A DNA stretch of 58,292 nucleotides from Bacillus norwichensis (lineage in GTDB: Bacteria; Bacillota; Bacilli; Bacillales; Bacillaceae_C). How positions within the stretch are numbered: position 1 is the stretch's first letter; every line of letters begins with the position of its first letter. The stretch lies in contig NZ_JACSPV010000027.1 of NCBI RefSeq assembly GCF_014836955.1, positions 1-58,292 on the forward strand. The letters are read 5' to 3'. Position numbers and translations under genes: made by a program. The notes under the pieces were generated by a model. It was not told the DNA's origin and made no database searches. It saw nothing but the letters and a program-made list of their open reading frames with translations. This document shows positions 1 to 9,374 of this stretch, piece after piece.

Positions 1-137
1 AAGGCTTTGCTTTTTTTAGCGTTTTTCAGGAAGGTATACTTACAGAATATTAAAACATCGTTTATGCAACGCTAGTGGTACAATATATTAAATTATTTTC
101 CAATAGTCAAATAGTTCTATTATTCATTTTTTATAGA

Positions 138-172
138 CGAAAAAAGACAGCTCCTTAAAAAAGGAACTGCCT
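138..172 (-). terminator. Intrinsic terminator after the flavin monooxygenase gene
   Basis: On the minus strand an 11-base stem with G-U pairs (arms at 161-171 and 146-156, 4-base loop) is followed by six T. It lies six bases beyond the stop codon of the monooxygenase gene. The remaining sequence from 1 to 137 is AT-rich and shows no gene that I can support. Confidence 0.85.
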
Positions 173-177
173 TGTTA

Positions 178-1227
178 CTACTCCTCCATTTCCCACTTCT
201 TTACTTCCTCGCGCACAAGCGGCGCCACTTCTGTTCCAAGAAGTTCAATTGACCTCATCACTTGATCATGAGGCATTGTACCCAGTGGAACATGCATCAT
301 GAAGCGGGTAATTCCAACTTCTTTACGAAGATGGATAATTTTTTGGGCAACAGTTTCCGGATCGCCTACATACAATGCTCCCTCCGGGCTTCTCGCTGCA
401 TCAAAGCTTTCCCGGCTATAATGGCCCCATCCTCTTTCTCGTCCAAGTACATTCATTACCTGTTGGGTAGATGGGAAGAATTTCTCCGCGGCCTCTTCTG
501 TTGTATCAGCTACAAATCCGTGTGAATGCGAAGCAACCGGAAGCTTTGTAATATCGTGCCCTGACTGGGCCGCTGCCCTTTTATAAATTTCCACTAAAGG
601 AGCAAACTGTACCGGCCTGCCTCCGATAATGGCAAGAACAAGCGGCAATCCCAAAATGCCGGCCCTGATGACGGATTGAGTATTTCCTCCACTTCCAATC
701 CATATAGGTAAAGGATCTTGCACTGGCCGCGGATATACTCCAAGATTGTCAATAGCCGGACGGTGTCCGCCTCTCCATGTCACCTTTTCGGATTCACGTA
801 TCTTCAACAACAGCTCAAGTTTCTCCTCATACAGCTCATCGTAATCTTTTAAATCATAACCAAATAAAGGAAAAGACTCAATGAATGAACCGCGTCCAGC
901 CATGATCTCCGCGCGCCCATTTGAAATCCCATCAAGCATAGAAAAGTCTTGGAATACACGAACAGGATCATCGGAAGAAAGCACGGTAACTGCACTAGTC
1001 AGCCGGATCCTTTTCGTCTGAGGAGCAGCAGCGGCCAGCAAAATGGCTGGTGACGACGCTGCAAAATCTTCCCGATGATGCTCCCCTACACCGAACACGT
1101 CCAATCCCACCTCGTCAGCCAAAACAATCTCTTCAACCACTTCACGCAATCTCTCTGCGTGGCTGATTACTTTTCCAGTTTTCGGATCAGGAGTGGTTTC
1201 TACAAACGTTGTAATACCTATTTCCAT
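178..1227 (-). CDS. LLM-class flavin-dependent monooxygenase
   Basis: A 349-residue protein of the bacterial luciferase-like (LLM) family, single TIM-barrel domain, expected to use FMN supplied by a reductase. The family hallmarks are visible: an N-terminal GITTFVETTP strand, a VGEHHRED motif near residue 45, the LTSAVTVLSSDDPVRVFQ stretch, and WIGSGGN near residue 180. Substrate cannot be told. The start at 1227 is chosen because GGAGG lies 8 bases upstream; a longer reading to 1284 has no such site. The gene is alone, followed by its own terminator. Confidence is high for the family and low for the physiological role. Confidence 0.9.
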   Translation of the reverse strand: MEIGITTFVETTPDPKTGKVISHAERLREVVEEIVLADEVGLDVFGVGEHHREDFAASSPAILLAAAAPQTKRIRLTSAVTVLSSDDPVRVFQDFSMLDGISNGRAEIMAGRGSFIESFPLFGYDLKDYDELYEEKLELLLKIRESEKVTWRGGHRPAIDNLGVYPRPVQDPLPIWIGSGGNTQSVIRAGILGLPLVLAIIGGRPVQFAPLVEIYKRAAAQSGHDITKLPVASHSHGFVADTTEEAAEKFFPSTQQVMNVLGRERGWGHYSRESFDAARSPEGALYVGDPETVAQKIIHLRKEVGITRFMMHVPLGTMPHDQVMRSIELLGTEVAPLVREEVKKWEMEE

Positions 1228-1331
1228 TGGGCATTCCTCCAAGTAAAGGTTACAAAAAGTAATATACTTATTTTGAAGTATCAACTTTAATTACACAAGT
1301 TATTTGACCCGAGGAAGGGACCTAACTATCG

Positions 1332-1673
1332 TTATGCCTTTTTAACAAACTCAGATTTGAGTTGCATAGCTCCAAATCCGTCAATTTTACAGTCGATATC
1401 GTGATCTCCTTCAACGAGACGGATGTTCTTTACCTTTGTCCCTATTTTTACAACCGAGGAACTTCCCTTCACTTTTAGATCCTTGATAACAGTAACAGTA
1501 TCACCGTCCTGAAGCACGTTTCCATGAGCATCTTTCACCACTTGTGGGTCATTACCGCTTTCGTCTTCCACTCCTGCCTTCCACTCATTTCCGCATTCCG
1601 GGCACACCAGAACATCTCTATCCTCGTATGTATATTCCGATTGACATTTTGGGCAGTTTGGCAAATTAGACAT
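1332..1673 (-). CDS. PhnA/YjdM-type zinc ribbon protein
   Basis: A 113-residue protein with an N-terminal zinc ribbon ([21 protein letters not shown], two CxxC pairs at about residues 7-10 and 25-28) and a C-terminal SH3-like domain with [20 protein letters not shown]. This is the PhnA family; despite the name it is not a proven phosphonate enzyme, and the cellular role is unknown. The start at 1673 has GGGGGA at a good distance; a longer reading to 1793 adds 40 residues unlike the family. It stands alone between the monooxygenase and the DUF4153 gene. Confidence 0.9.
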   Translation of the reverse strand: MSNLPNCPKCQSEYTYEDRDVLVCPECGNEWKAGVEDESGNDPQVVKDAHGNVLQDGDTVTVIKDLKVKGSSSVVKIGTKVKNIRLVEGDHDIDCKIDGFGAMQLKSEFVKKA

Positions 1674-1789
1674 TATATTTCCCCCATTTTCATTTATATA
1701 GTACCATGTTCCTAACATCCATATACTGTCACAGTTTTTACCTATTGACAAGGAGATCTGTGACTCTCTATCCGTAAAGGAATCGTGTT

Positions 1790-1851
1790 CCAAAAAAGCT
1801 GGCTAAAAGCGCCTCCCAATTACTCAGCAACACAGCAACAGGAGACGCTTC
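1790..1851 (-). terminator. Stem-loop terminator after the DUF4153 gene
   Basis: Minus-strand stem AAGCGTCTCC / GGAGGCGCTT (plus-strand arms 1841-1850 and 1807-1816) with one G-U pair and a 24-base loop. A short TTTT follows directly and a stronger run of six T lies a few bases further on. It sits 10 bases beyond the stop codon. Confidence 0.65.
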
Positions 1852-1860
1852 TTGAACTTC

Positions 1861-3666
1861 CTATTTTATCTGAATGAATACATATAAATCAGCATCATAC
1901 CGAGAATTGTAGTAACCAACATGATTAGCAACAATGCTCATCCTAACCGCATCATTCTCTTCAGTCACAGTAGCTTCCTTTACGGATAAACTCTCCCCTT
2001 TCAACTCTTTCTGATTATTAATTATGCGTTCAAAAGCCTTTTTCGCGTCAAATCGCATAAGCTCCTGATTACTTTCATCCACCAGAATCAGGAAAATACT
2101 TTCTTCATCAACCAGGTTCTTAAGCTTGTAATTTTTATTATCTAATTTTAACGGAATGACATCTCCAGCATCTTTTGACTTTTGGTAGCCGTCAATATAG
2201 AGATTGACCATTCGGTCGTAATTCTCGATATTCAAAGCCGGACTTCGCTCCCAATCTAAGTTTGCGTATTGGTTATCATTCTTTTCTTCATTCGTTTCAT
2301 CATACGTTTCCTTAAACCCAAAGGTATTTTTAAAATTCTCATAGTGAAAAACCTTATCCGGCAACCAGTCAATGTCATCTATATAATCCATGCTGTCCAA
2401 ATAACTAACCGTTCTTGTAATAGTTTTCTTATCTTTAGTGGAAATGTCCGCATTTGGAATAATCTCCCCGTTTTCAAGCATTCCGTTTTCTGACAGTGTA
2501 CTTTTCAACAGATTCATTTGATTTTCACGGCTTATTGTAAAAGCATCTATAGGCGGGACAATGGAAATCGCGGAGAAAACAATTAAAACAGCCGCTATTA
2601 CCCCGTTTTTCCGGATAGGAAAAAAGCTAAAAAGCACCCCCGCGATAACAGCGAAAACGCCGAACAAGATGACATAGTATCGTCCATATGTGATACCCAT
2701 TTCTCCAATTCTCAAAATGGAAGCAATCGTCTGGAACAATACTATCGGAATTAACACTTTCGGGAAAATTTTTCTAAATAGAGCTGCAAATTGATTCTCC
2801 AAGTTACTTGCCAGGATATACACCAAAATAACCGTGACGGCATATGAAACAAGCATCGGTTCTAGTAGATTGTTCGTCCAGAAATCACCACTGATATTCA
2901 GAAGGACATACGCAAGAAGAATCACTGTATATATGGCGGTCAACGGAATGATAATATATGAAATCAAAATCCCCAACAATTTCGGCGTATCGACTGCTTT
3001 TGCCACCTGATCCATTTGAGGGACCTGGTCTCCTTTTATCCTGTTGGCATCCTTTTTACCAGGATAAGGAGGGGTAAAAGACAGAAAGAAAATAGGAGCA
3101 AACAAAGAGAAAACAATATTCAGAACATGCTCGTAAGCTTTATAATCCAGTGAGAATAAAAGTTGGTCCACAGCTAGTAAAATGGAACTAAGGCCGATTG
3201 AAATCACAGCTGTAAAAAGAACCGTAATAAAAAACGCCTTAAACACGGACATAAAACTTTGATTAAACGTAACCACACTCTTGATAGAAGGAACCAATAT
3301 AAATACCATCATCAGTGCAAATATGACAACACTCGTTTTTGTTCCCATTTCCATGTTGAAAGTGGATGCAGACCGAATGGCAAAGAAGTATCCAGCTGTT
3401 AAAATTACTGATGCCCCCATAAGTAGGAGTCGTTCACTTATTCTCGTAAAAAAGCGTTCAAATATTTGTTGGGCCACCACACTCAACAGTGCACCAATCA
3501 CGAAAGTGAACAGATATTTCGAATAATTTTCAACCTCATTGTTAATCATATTCATATTTACTGTAGCTGCTGCCAGTAGAAAAACCATCGTCAATGGATA
3601 ACGGTTGACGGCCTCTATTAGACCCATCAGCTTTTCCCTCAAGCTCTTGACCACATTCATCAACAT
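1861..3666 (-). CDS. DUF4153 polytopic membrane protein
   Basis: About 601 residues. The first two thirds form roughly ten hydrophobic segments (from about residue 25 to 390), and the last 200 residues are a soluble, acidic domain probably outside the membrane. This matches the DUF4153 family of Firmicutes, whose function is not established. Two ATG codons (3666 and 3660) follow AAGGAAAAAGGTG closely; I choose 3666 but 3660 is as good. A longer GTG start at 3714 has no ribosome binding site. Single-gene unit with its own terminator. Confidence 0.8.
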   Translation of the reverse strand: MLMNVVKSLREKLMGLIEAVNRYPLTMVFLLAAATVNMNMINNEVENYSKYLFTFVIGALLSVVAQQIFERFFTRISERLLLMGASVILTAGYFFAIRSASTFNMEMGTKTSVVIFALMMVFILVPSIKSVVTFNQSFMSVFKAFFITVLFTAVISIGLSSILLAVDQLLFSLDYKAYEHVLNIVFSLFAPIFFLSFTPPYPGKKDANRIKGDQVPQMDQVAKAVDTPKLLGILISYIIIPLTAIYTVILLAYVLLNISGDFWTNNLLEPMLVSYAVTVILVYILASNLENQFAALFRKIFPKVLIPIVLFQTIASILRIGEMGITYGRYYVILFGVFAVIAGVLFSFFPIRKNGVIAAVLIVFSAISIVPPIDAFTISRENQMNLLKSTLSENGMLENGEIIPNADISTKDKKTITRTVSYLDSMDYIDDIDWLPDKVFHYENFKNTFGFKETYDETNEEKNDNQYANLDWERSPALNIENYDRMVNLYIDGYQKSKDAGDVIPLKLDNKNYKLKNLVDEESIFLILVDESNQELMRFDAKKAFERIINNQKELKGESLSVKEATVTEENDAVRMSIVANHVGYYNSRYDADLYVFIQIK

Positions 3667-3794
3667 CACCTTTTTCCTTTTTATTCGGAATAGATTTTCT
3701 TTTATGTTATTCACAAAAGCCTGTTTAAATGAGAAGTTGACCGCCTTTCCTTGATGTTACTACCAAATGAAGAAACTGTACATAGTTCTTATTA

Positions 3795-3853
3795 TAAAAG
3801 AAAAGAGCTTCAATTTGCCTAGGACTGCATCCCGTTACCAAATTGAAAGCTCC
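3795..3853 (-). terminator. Terminator after ferredoxin-NADP reductase
   Basis: Minus-strand arms GAGCTTTCAATTTG and CAAATTGAAGCTC (plus 3839-3852 and 3805-3817) form a 13-bp stem with one bulge and a 21-base loop, followed by TTTTCTTTT. It lies 35 bases beyond the reductase stop codon. Confidence 0.8.
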
Positions 3854-3887
3854 TTGATTCGCTTTTGTTCATCAGTCGTTCAGTTTT

Positions 3888-4934
3888 TCATCGCATAGCT
3901 TGCTTCACTAGCTCTCGATTTTTCTCCCTAAACAGCTCATTATGTGAGGATACTCTACCGGTCTCATCTGAATCCGGCATAATAAATTGCTTTGCTTTAT
4001 TCACTGCGTTTGCTGCGTCCTGAAATGCTCCTGCAATTAAATGAAGCTTTCCTTCATGATATAAAATATCTCCTGCAGCAAAAAGCCCTGGGACAGCCGT
4101 TTCACTCATTGGAGTACCCGAGATGAAGTAATCGTCCTTCAATTTAATATTGAGACCGTTATTGGACATTAATTCATTATCTCGTTCAAAACCATGATTG
4201 ATGATCACTTCATCAACATCAAGCTCAATTCTGTTTCCCTCTTCGGAATTTACCAATACCACTTTCTCAATACTTTCATGGTTCGTCCCCGCGATTAGCT
4301 TTTCAATCGTTGTATTTAATAAACATTCAACTGAACTATTGAATAATCGAGTGACTTCAGCTTCATGTCCTTTTAATTGATCCTTCCTGTACGTCAAAAA
4401 GATCTTCTTGGCAATTGGCTCTAATTCATTTGCCCAGTCAATAGCAGCGTTCCCGCCACCCGAAATTAATACTGTCTTGTTTTTAAAACGTTCCAGTGAT
4501 TTTACAGTGTAGTGCAAATTGCTCACTTCAAAACGTTCTGCACCCTCGATTTCTAATTTTATCGGATTTAATATCCCGCCGCCCACTGCTACGATAACTG
4601 TCTTGGAATAGTGCTTCTGATTTGAGGCAGTTTGAATAACAAAATGACCACTATTATCTTTATCAATAGACACTACTTTTTCACCCAGAACAACTTCTGG
4701 ATCAAATGTTAGACCCTGTTGAATCGTTTGATGAATTAACTGCTCGCCTGAGATGGGCGTAAGCCCTCCTACATCCCAGATCATTTTCTCGGGATAAACG
4801 TGTACCTTGCCGCCCAAATATGGTTGAAATTCGATAATTTTAGTTTTCATTTCCCTCAAGCCACTATAGAAAGCAGAAAAAAGTCCTGCTGGTCCCCCTC
4901 CAATAATCGTTACATCATACATTTGCTCATCCAT
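3888..4934 (-). CDS. Ferredoxin/flavodoxin-NADP(+) reductase, thioredoxin-reductase-like type
   Basis: 348 residues. FAD site GGGPAG at residues 12-17 and NADPH site SGGGNAA near residue 160, but no CxxC redox pair between them, so it is the ferredoxin-NADP reductase type 2 family (B. subtilis YumC/YcgT) and not thioredoxin reductase. It transfers electrons between NADPH and ferredoxin or flavodoxin in the cytoplasm. The C-terminal tail beyond residue 310 covers the active site in this family. AGAGG precedes the ATG at 4934. Monocistronic; no obvious operator upstream. YcgT and YumC cannot be told apart by eye, so no symbol is given. Confidence 0.92.
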   Translation of the reverse strand: MDEQMYDVTIIGGGPAGLFSAFYSGLREMKTKIIEFQPYLGGKVHVYPEKMIWDVGGLTPISGEQLIHQTIQQGLTFDPEVVLGEKVVSIDKDNSGHFVIQTASNQKHYSKTVIVAVGGGILNPIKLEIEGAERFEVSNLHYTVKSLERFKNKTVLISGGGNAAIDWANELEPIAKKIFLTYRKDQLKGHEAEVTRLFNSSVECLLNTTIEKLIAGTNHESIEKVVLVNSEEGNRIELDVDEVIINHGFERDNELMSNNGLNIKLKDDYFISGTPMSETAVPGLFAAGDILYHEGKLHLIAGAFQDAANAVNKAKQFIMPDSDETGRVSSHNELFREKNRELVKQAMR

Positions 4935-5185
4935 TTTATAAACCTCTTTTCATAAATTGAATTCAAGAATACTCCGAAGCCTAAGCTCCTAATATTAATT
5001 TCTACAGTTTTTCTGCAAACCATAAAAATCTTAAAACAGTTGGATATAAAAAATTAATTGTGCATGACTACACTTAAACCGAATATAGAGCAAACCTGTT
5101 ATATCCCTTGCCAAATGCTAGTAGGTTTTAAAATAGTGATTGCTCTTCCAAAATAAAGAACCGTATATTATGATTATATTGATAC

Positions 5186-5200
5186 TGAGAATCATTTTCA
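5186..5200. promoter_or_regulatory. Fur box
   Basis: TGAGAATCATTTTCA matches the 7-1-7 Fur consensus TGATAATNATTATCA with one mismatch per half. It lies 73 bases before the esterase start, so iron repression of that gene is expected. It is preceded by AT-rich promoter-like sequence. Confidence 0.85.
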
Positions 5201-5273
5201 ACTATGTTCACAATTTTATATTATCCTTACCGAAATTGGGAAAACGAATAAACACTGATTGTGAGGAATGTAC

Positions 5274-6047
5274 ATGATTCTATTTCATTCTGAGAAGATC
5301 GCCCATTACGAAATTCGTGTGATATTACCTTCCGGATATGACAGCACCAAGCAATACCGGACTATTTATATGCATGATGGAGGAGACACTGCCATTCAAT
5401 GTGTGGATTATATTGATCATTTAATCATTTCGGGCCAAATTGAACCGCTTATTATTATCGGAATTGAACCCAATGATCGGCACAATGACTATACTCCTTG
5501 GGCAGCGCCATCTCTTGCACCGCACACCCCTATGTTCGGCGGGCAAGCCAAAGCCTACTTGCAGACAGTTGTTACGAAAATAAAACCTTATATAGATGCT
5601 CATTATGCTACAAATCCAGCACCTTCGCATACGGCAATATCTGGATGCTCATTTGGCGGACTGGTTTCTATTTTCGCTTCTTATTATTATCCGGAAGTGT
5701 TTCATCAGTATATTTCATTATCCGCCTCTTTTTGGTATAAAGATGTATTGCAATTTATTCAAGGAAAACAAGTCAATCGTCAAGAACACACTTATATCAA
5801 ACCAACTGTTAATCGGGAAAATCATCAACTGTATTTATACGTTGGGGAATTAGAGGGAATCTATAAAGATACAATTCAAGCTCATATGGTGGACTATACA
5901 AAAAAGGCACATCGTGAATTTATCGAGGAAGGCTATTTAGAATCAAAATTATTATTTGAGCTAAACCCTGAGGGGACTCATGATGATCTTTTTTTCTCTA
6001 AATACTTTATTCGGGCGCTTCATTGGTTATACGAGAATAAAAGTTAA
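5274..6047 (+). CDS. Fur-controlled siderophore-type esterase, alpha/beta hydrolase
   Basis: 257 residues, putative esterase family PF00756 (enterochelin esterase/BesA/IroE-like). The nucleophile elbow GCSFGG has its serine at about residue 126; a late histidine is in PEGTHDD near residue 238. The Fur box upstream supports a role in releasing iron from a ferric siderophore in the cytoplasm, as BesA does with ferri-bacillibactin. No siderophore uptake genes are adjacent, so the substrate is inferred. Start 5274 is chosen over 5268 because GAGG then sits 7 bases upstream. Other PF00756 esterases with a different substrate remain possible. Confidence 0.8.
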   Translation: MILFHSEKIAHYEIRVILPSGYDSTKQYRTIYMHDGGDTAIQCVDYIDHLIISGQIEPLIIIGIEPNDRHNDYTPWAAPSLAPHTPMFGGQAKAYLQTVVTKIKPYIDAHYATNPAPSHTAISGCSFGGLVSIFASYYYPEVFHQYISLSASFWYKDVLQFIQGKQVNRQEHTYIKPTVNRENHQLYLYVGELEGIYKDTIQAHMVDYTKKAHREFIEEGYLESKLLFELNPEGTHDDLFFSKYFIRALHWLYENKS

Positions 6048-6101
6048 TTCCTCTCTTTTTCGTTGATAAAATAGTGTTTACCTATGGGAAACGTAAATCA
6101 C

Positions 6102-6152
6102 AAAACATCCCTTCTTGATCAGGTCATAATACTAAGATCAAACGAAGGGATG
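6102..6152 (-). terminator. Stem-loop in the 6048-6406 gap, probable terminator
   Basis: Arms CATCCCTTCTTGATC and GATCAA..GAAGGGATG (6106-6120 and 6137-6152) form a strong hairpin; on the minus strand it is followed by TTTTGTGATT. It lies 250 bases beyond the SSS transporter stop. The rest of the gap contains only a short decayed reading frame (about 6225-6345, minus) that I cannot identify. Confidence 0.5.
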
Positions 6153-6406
6153 CTCAACGGCTAATACTTTGCCCAATTCTTTACGAAAATGAGGCGACAG
6201 ATTTCATTATCTTGAGGTCAGTTTTTAGTTTTCTTATCCTCAGAGGCATTCAATTCTAGTTTCTTTGCTAAAGAACCCAAGGCTTTATTCATTCAAGCTG
6301 TTAAGAAACTTCCTTTAAGAGAATTGACACCATCAGGCTAGTCCATACTCGCTGTTTCTCAAACAATTATAACTATAGCCAAAGTATTTTCTACCGTATG
6401 TTAAGC

Positions 6407-7900
6407 CTATAGCGCTTTGAGGCTTGATTTTTCCTCCGTCTCAACTTCTTGTCCAGAATAGGTTGCTAAGGTGTCAAATAAGCCTTCTACATGTTCTTGC
6501 TTTTTCGTTAATAAAGAAACGACAACATATAAGATTAGATTGTATAATAATCCGACACTTCCGGCAGACCAGCTGCCAGCCCAATTAGTTAGCCAAGGGA
6601 ATATGCCGGCAGTTAAAACAACTAACATACCTACAACCGTTCCAATGAATGCGCCATATACATTTCCTCGTTTCCAAAAAAGACCGAGAACCATTGGTAC
6701 CGCAACTTGAACAATACAATCATAAACATAAAGAATAATAGAAACCAAGCGGCCTATTTCTAGTGTGGCTATCCCTATAGCAATTAACCCTACAAATAAT
6801 GTGGCCATTTTTGAAACTCTTAATGTTTGTTCCCTGGAAAGCTTCAAAGGAGCAAGTATATTTTTCCCTATCATTACTGCCGCTGTAAGGGTTGCTGCAC
6901 TTATCGTTGACATACTAGCGGCCAATGCGAATACTCCCATAAGCCCTAATGCTACAGGCCCTCCAAACTGATCTGCAATCCAGAATGCTCCGCTTTGTGC
7001 ATCTTCCGGAAAACCGGTCAGCAACCCTGAACCAAGACCGAGCCATAATAAGAAAATGGTAAATACTGCTCCGATGAAAGGAACGATTAATACTGCTTTT
7101 TTAGACTCCGTTACGTTCTTTGTCATATACATGCGAATGAATACACCTGGCATCATCATACCACCTAACGCTCCAATGATAATTGCCGAACTCCATGTTC
7201 CATAACCGACACTATCTGAAATAACCAATAACTCTGGAGCAACTTCGGCTATTTGCTTAAACATTGGTGTAATACCGCCATATGCCTGAAACATTAAATA
7301 TAAAACGAGGGCTGTTCCTACAATTGTAAAGAATACTCCTTGAACAAGGGCCCCGACAGCACTTGCCCGTGCTCCACCAAGCCAACAATACACAATAACA
7401 AACAAGCTCACTAACACGAGTCCCAGATTAAATGAAACCGTTCCATATGTGGCGGCAGAGATGAGATAACCAATGGTCTTGATTTCAACGATCAACCATG
7501 GGCTCCAAAATAAAAATGTTGTAATGGCAATAAAAGTACCGAATTTTTTACTTCCATATCTCAGCTCTGCAAGGTCCGCATTTGTTTCAAGTTGGTACTC
7601 TTTTCCCCAAATCCAAACTGGACGAACAATTGTATACATCATAACCATTGAACCCAAGGAGTAAAGTGCCAAATATTGTGCGAATAAACCTAGATTGGCT
7701 GAGTCAGCAAACCATCCAGTATACATGGCCCCAACATACCATGCTCCAATAAACCCGAACATACTCAAATACCAAGGAAACGACCTGCCACCAACAGCGA
7801 ATTCTTCAAGAGAGTCTTGTTTTCTATGAGCAAGCTTGATGATAACTGCATTAATAATGAAGAACCCGATAATCACTCCAATTGCGATTAATGCATTCAT
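6407..7900 (-). CDS. Sodium:solute symporter (SSS family)
   Basis: 497 residues with about 13 hydrophobic segments, SSS/PanF-like (TC 2.A.21). It should import a solute with Na+ through the cytoplasmic membrane. It is the third gene of an operon: its ATG overlaps the stop codon of the small membrane protein by 4 bases (ATGA). Partner genes are an acetylpolyamine-amidohydrolase-like enzyme upstream and, divergently, a sigma-54 activator and a nitrilase-fold protein. The context suggests import of an N-acylated amine or a similar amide, but the sequence alone does not give the substrate. Confidence 0.88.
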   Translation of the reverse strand: MNALIAIGVIIGFFIINAVIIKLAHRKQDSLEEFAVGGRSFPWYLSMFGFIGAWYVGAMYTGWFADSANLGLFAQYLALYSLGSMVMMYTIVRPVWIWGKEYQLETNADLAELRYGSKKFGTFIAITTFLFWSPWLIVEIKTIGYLISAATYGTVSFNLGLVLVSLFVIVYCWLGGARASAVGALVQGVFFTIVGTALVLYLMFQAYGGITPMFKQIAEVAPELLVISDSVGYGTWSSAIIIGALGGMMMPGVFIRMYMTKNVTESKKAVLIVPFIGAVFTIFLLWLGLGSGLLTGFPEDAQSGAFWIADQFGGPVALGLMGVFALAASMSTISAATLTAAVMIGKNILAPLKLSREQTLRVSKMATLFVGLIAIGIATLEIGRLVSIILYVYDCIVQVAVPMVLGLFWKRGNVYGAFIGTVVGMLVVLTAGIFPWLTNWAGSWSAGSVGLLYNLILYVVVSLLTKKQEHVEGLFDTLATYSGQEVETEEKSSLKAL

Positions 7901-8115
7901 TCAAGTTCTCCTCTCTTCTCTTCGACTTTGTACCAAATAGTAAGTAGGATACAAACTGCTAGAACAACGAGCAAAATCCAAAATTGAACGAAAGGAAGAC
8001 CTATCACCCATGGATCGATTCTGTTAAAGAATCTAAAAAATGGCGGAAAAACGATAGTACTTAATACGGCCCATATAGAACAGAAAAAAATAAGTGTGAC
8101 TGTTCCTCTCCTCAC
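7897..8115 (-). CDS. Small membrane protein, DUF3311-like partner of the SSS transporter
   Basis: 72 residues with two hydrophobic helices (about residues 7-27 and 38-60) and a charged C-terminus. Small proteins of this kind (DUF3311, compare YhdT beside PanF) are commonly encoded just before SSS transporters and may be an accessory subunit. The GTG start shares one base with the stop of the deacetylase-like gene (TAGTG), and the stop overlaps the transporter start, so translation of all three is coupled. Start choice rests on this coupling. Confidence 0.8.
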   Translation of the reverse strand: MRRGTVTLIFFCSIWAVLSTIVFPPFFRFFNRIDPWVIGLPFVQFWILLVVLAVCILLTIWYKVEEKRGELE

Positions 8116-9227
8116 TAAACTTTCAACTCCTTAAATATTGTAGGGAACATCTTTCTAATTTCATTTAATATAGGGTCAATGACTGGATTAAAATCGGAAT
8201 ACGGAAGAAGTTTCTCTATCTCGGCCTGCCATGAAAGACTTTTTTCTAATAATCCTTCAACGACTCCAAGTGTAGCAATTGGAAAATAAGGCAAACTATA
8301 TCCACCCTCCTGTACAACGACCAATCTACTGTCACAATGAATTGCGGCCAGTTCCTTTATCTTTTCCGTCATCTTTTTAAATCCTTCCCTGGTAACCATC
8401 ATTCTGGATAATGGATCATATATATTAGCATCTTGCCCGGCGGATACTATGATCAACTGTGGTTTAAACGTATGAACTGCAGGTGTAACAACTTGGTCAA
8501 TAACCTCCATATATTCTTGATCCCCACAGCCGGGAATAAGAGGGATATTCATATTGAATCCCTTACCTGAGAGCTCACCTGTTTCGGTTATTTCTCCTCC
8601 TTCCAAGGGGTAGTTTTTATCTTGGTGGATAGAGATAAAGAAAACACTGGAATCTTGATAAAATATATCCTGTGTCCCATTCCCGTGATGTACATCCCAA
8701 TCAAGGACTAAAATCCTCTCCAATCCAAATTTTTCTTTTGCATACTCGACTGCTATAGCAACATTATTAAATAAGCAGAACCCCATCGGGCTAGTCCTTG
8801 TCGCATGGTGTCCTGGAGGCCTAATCAATGCGTAAGATTGTTTAATATCTTGTTCCTCAAATACCACATCGATTGCTTTTTTCGCTCCTCCTGCTGATAA
8901 TAGCGCAATTTCGTAGGAGCCCGGCGAGGATACAGCAGCTTCTCCCACCTCTGTATTGATCTTGTTTTTGCTGGCCTTTTTAACTTTTTCAACCATTTCA
9001 GTTGTATGGACCTTTAAAAGATCTTCAGCGGTGGCGAAATCAGGTCCGTAAGAAACCATTTCCTTTAACAGCCCTGTTTTTTCCAAAAGTTCATGAGCAA
9101 GACTTAGCCTGTAAGGGTTTTCAAAAGCTAGGCCAGAATCCATCTCGAATTCATCGATAGAAATGTATTTCTGTTTGCCAATATCATGTTCTTTATACCT
9201 CTCATCCCAAATCAATGCTGTTCTCAT
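8115..9227 (-). CDS. Histone-deacetylase-like amidohydrolase (acetylpolyamine amidohydrolase type)
   Basis: 370 residues, class II HDAC-like zinc amidohydrolase. Active-site residues are all present: RPPGHHA with H140/H141, DWDVHHGNGTQ with D176, D178 and H180, SAGQDA with D267, and the transition-state tyrosine in EGGY (Y310). D178, H180 and D267 are the expected metal ligands. In bacteria such enzymes remove acyl groups from acetylpolyamines or other small amides. Being first in a sigma-54 operon with a Na+ symporter favours a catabolic role over the AcuC type. An ATG at 9227 follows GAGGAGG closely. Substrate is inferred. Confidence 0.9.
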   Translation of the reverse strand: MRTALIWDERYKEHDIGKQKYISIDEFEMDSGLAFENPYRLSLAHELLEKTGLLKEMVSYGPDFATAEDLLKVHTTEMVEKVKKASKNKINTEVGEAAVSSPGSYEIALLSAGGAKKAIDVVFEEQDIKQSYALIRPPGHHATRTSPMGFCLFNNVAIAVEYAKEKFGLERILVLDWDVHHGNGTQDIFYQDSSVFFISIHQDKNYPLEGGEITETGELSGKGFNMNIPLIPGCGDQEYMEVIDQVVTPAVHTFKPQLIIVSAGQDANIYDPLSRMMVTREGFKKMTEKIKELAAIHCDSRLVVVQEGGYSLPYFPIATLGVVEGLLEKSLSWQAEIEKLLPYSDFNPVIDPILNEIRKMFPTIFKELKV

Positions 9228-9267
9228 AAATTTGATTCCTCCTCATTCATTTTGCTCTATTTATATA

Positions 9268-9285
9268 TTGCAAAGAGTATGCCAA
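9268..9285 (-). promoter_or_regulatory. Sigma-54 (-24/-12) promoter of the deacetylase-SSS operon
   Basis: Minus strand TTGGCATACTCTTTGCAA: GG and GC separated by exactly 10 bases, as in the sigma-54 consensus TGGCAC-N5-TTGC. It lies 41 bases before the start codon of the amidohydrolase and faces away from the gene of a sigma-54 activator. Confidence 0.9.
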
Positions 9286-9296
9286 TTTAAAAAGTA

Positions 9297-9325
9297 TTGA
9301 TTTATTAACCTTTTGAAATTACAAT
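9297..9325 (+). promoter_or_regulatory. Sigma-A promoter of the activator gene
   Basis: TTGATT, 17 bases, TACAAT. It would start the transcript near 9332, about 100 bases before the activator start codon, leaving the palindrome at 9375-9416 in the leader. Confidence 0.55.
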
Positions 9326-9374
9326 AATGAAAATATGCATTTTCAAAATGTTTTTTCAGCAAAAACCGCTAAAT

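Noticed and set aside
6225-6345. Minus-strand protein-like stretch ending ASEDKKTKN
   Set aside because: Interrupted by a stop and a frame change within 40 codons, no recognisable family; mentioned only as contents of the gap.
9331-9350. Near-palindrome around ATATGCATTTTCAAAATG as a further activator site
   Set aside because: Arms are out of register by one base and it lies at the probable transcription start; the perfect repeat at 9375-9416 is the better candidate.
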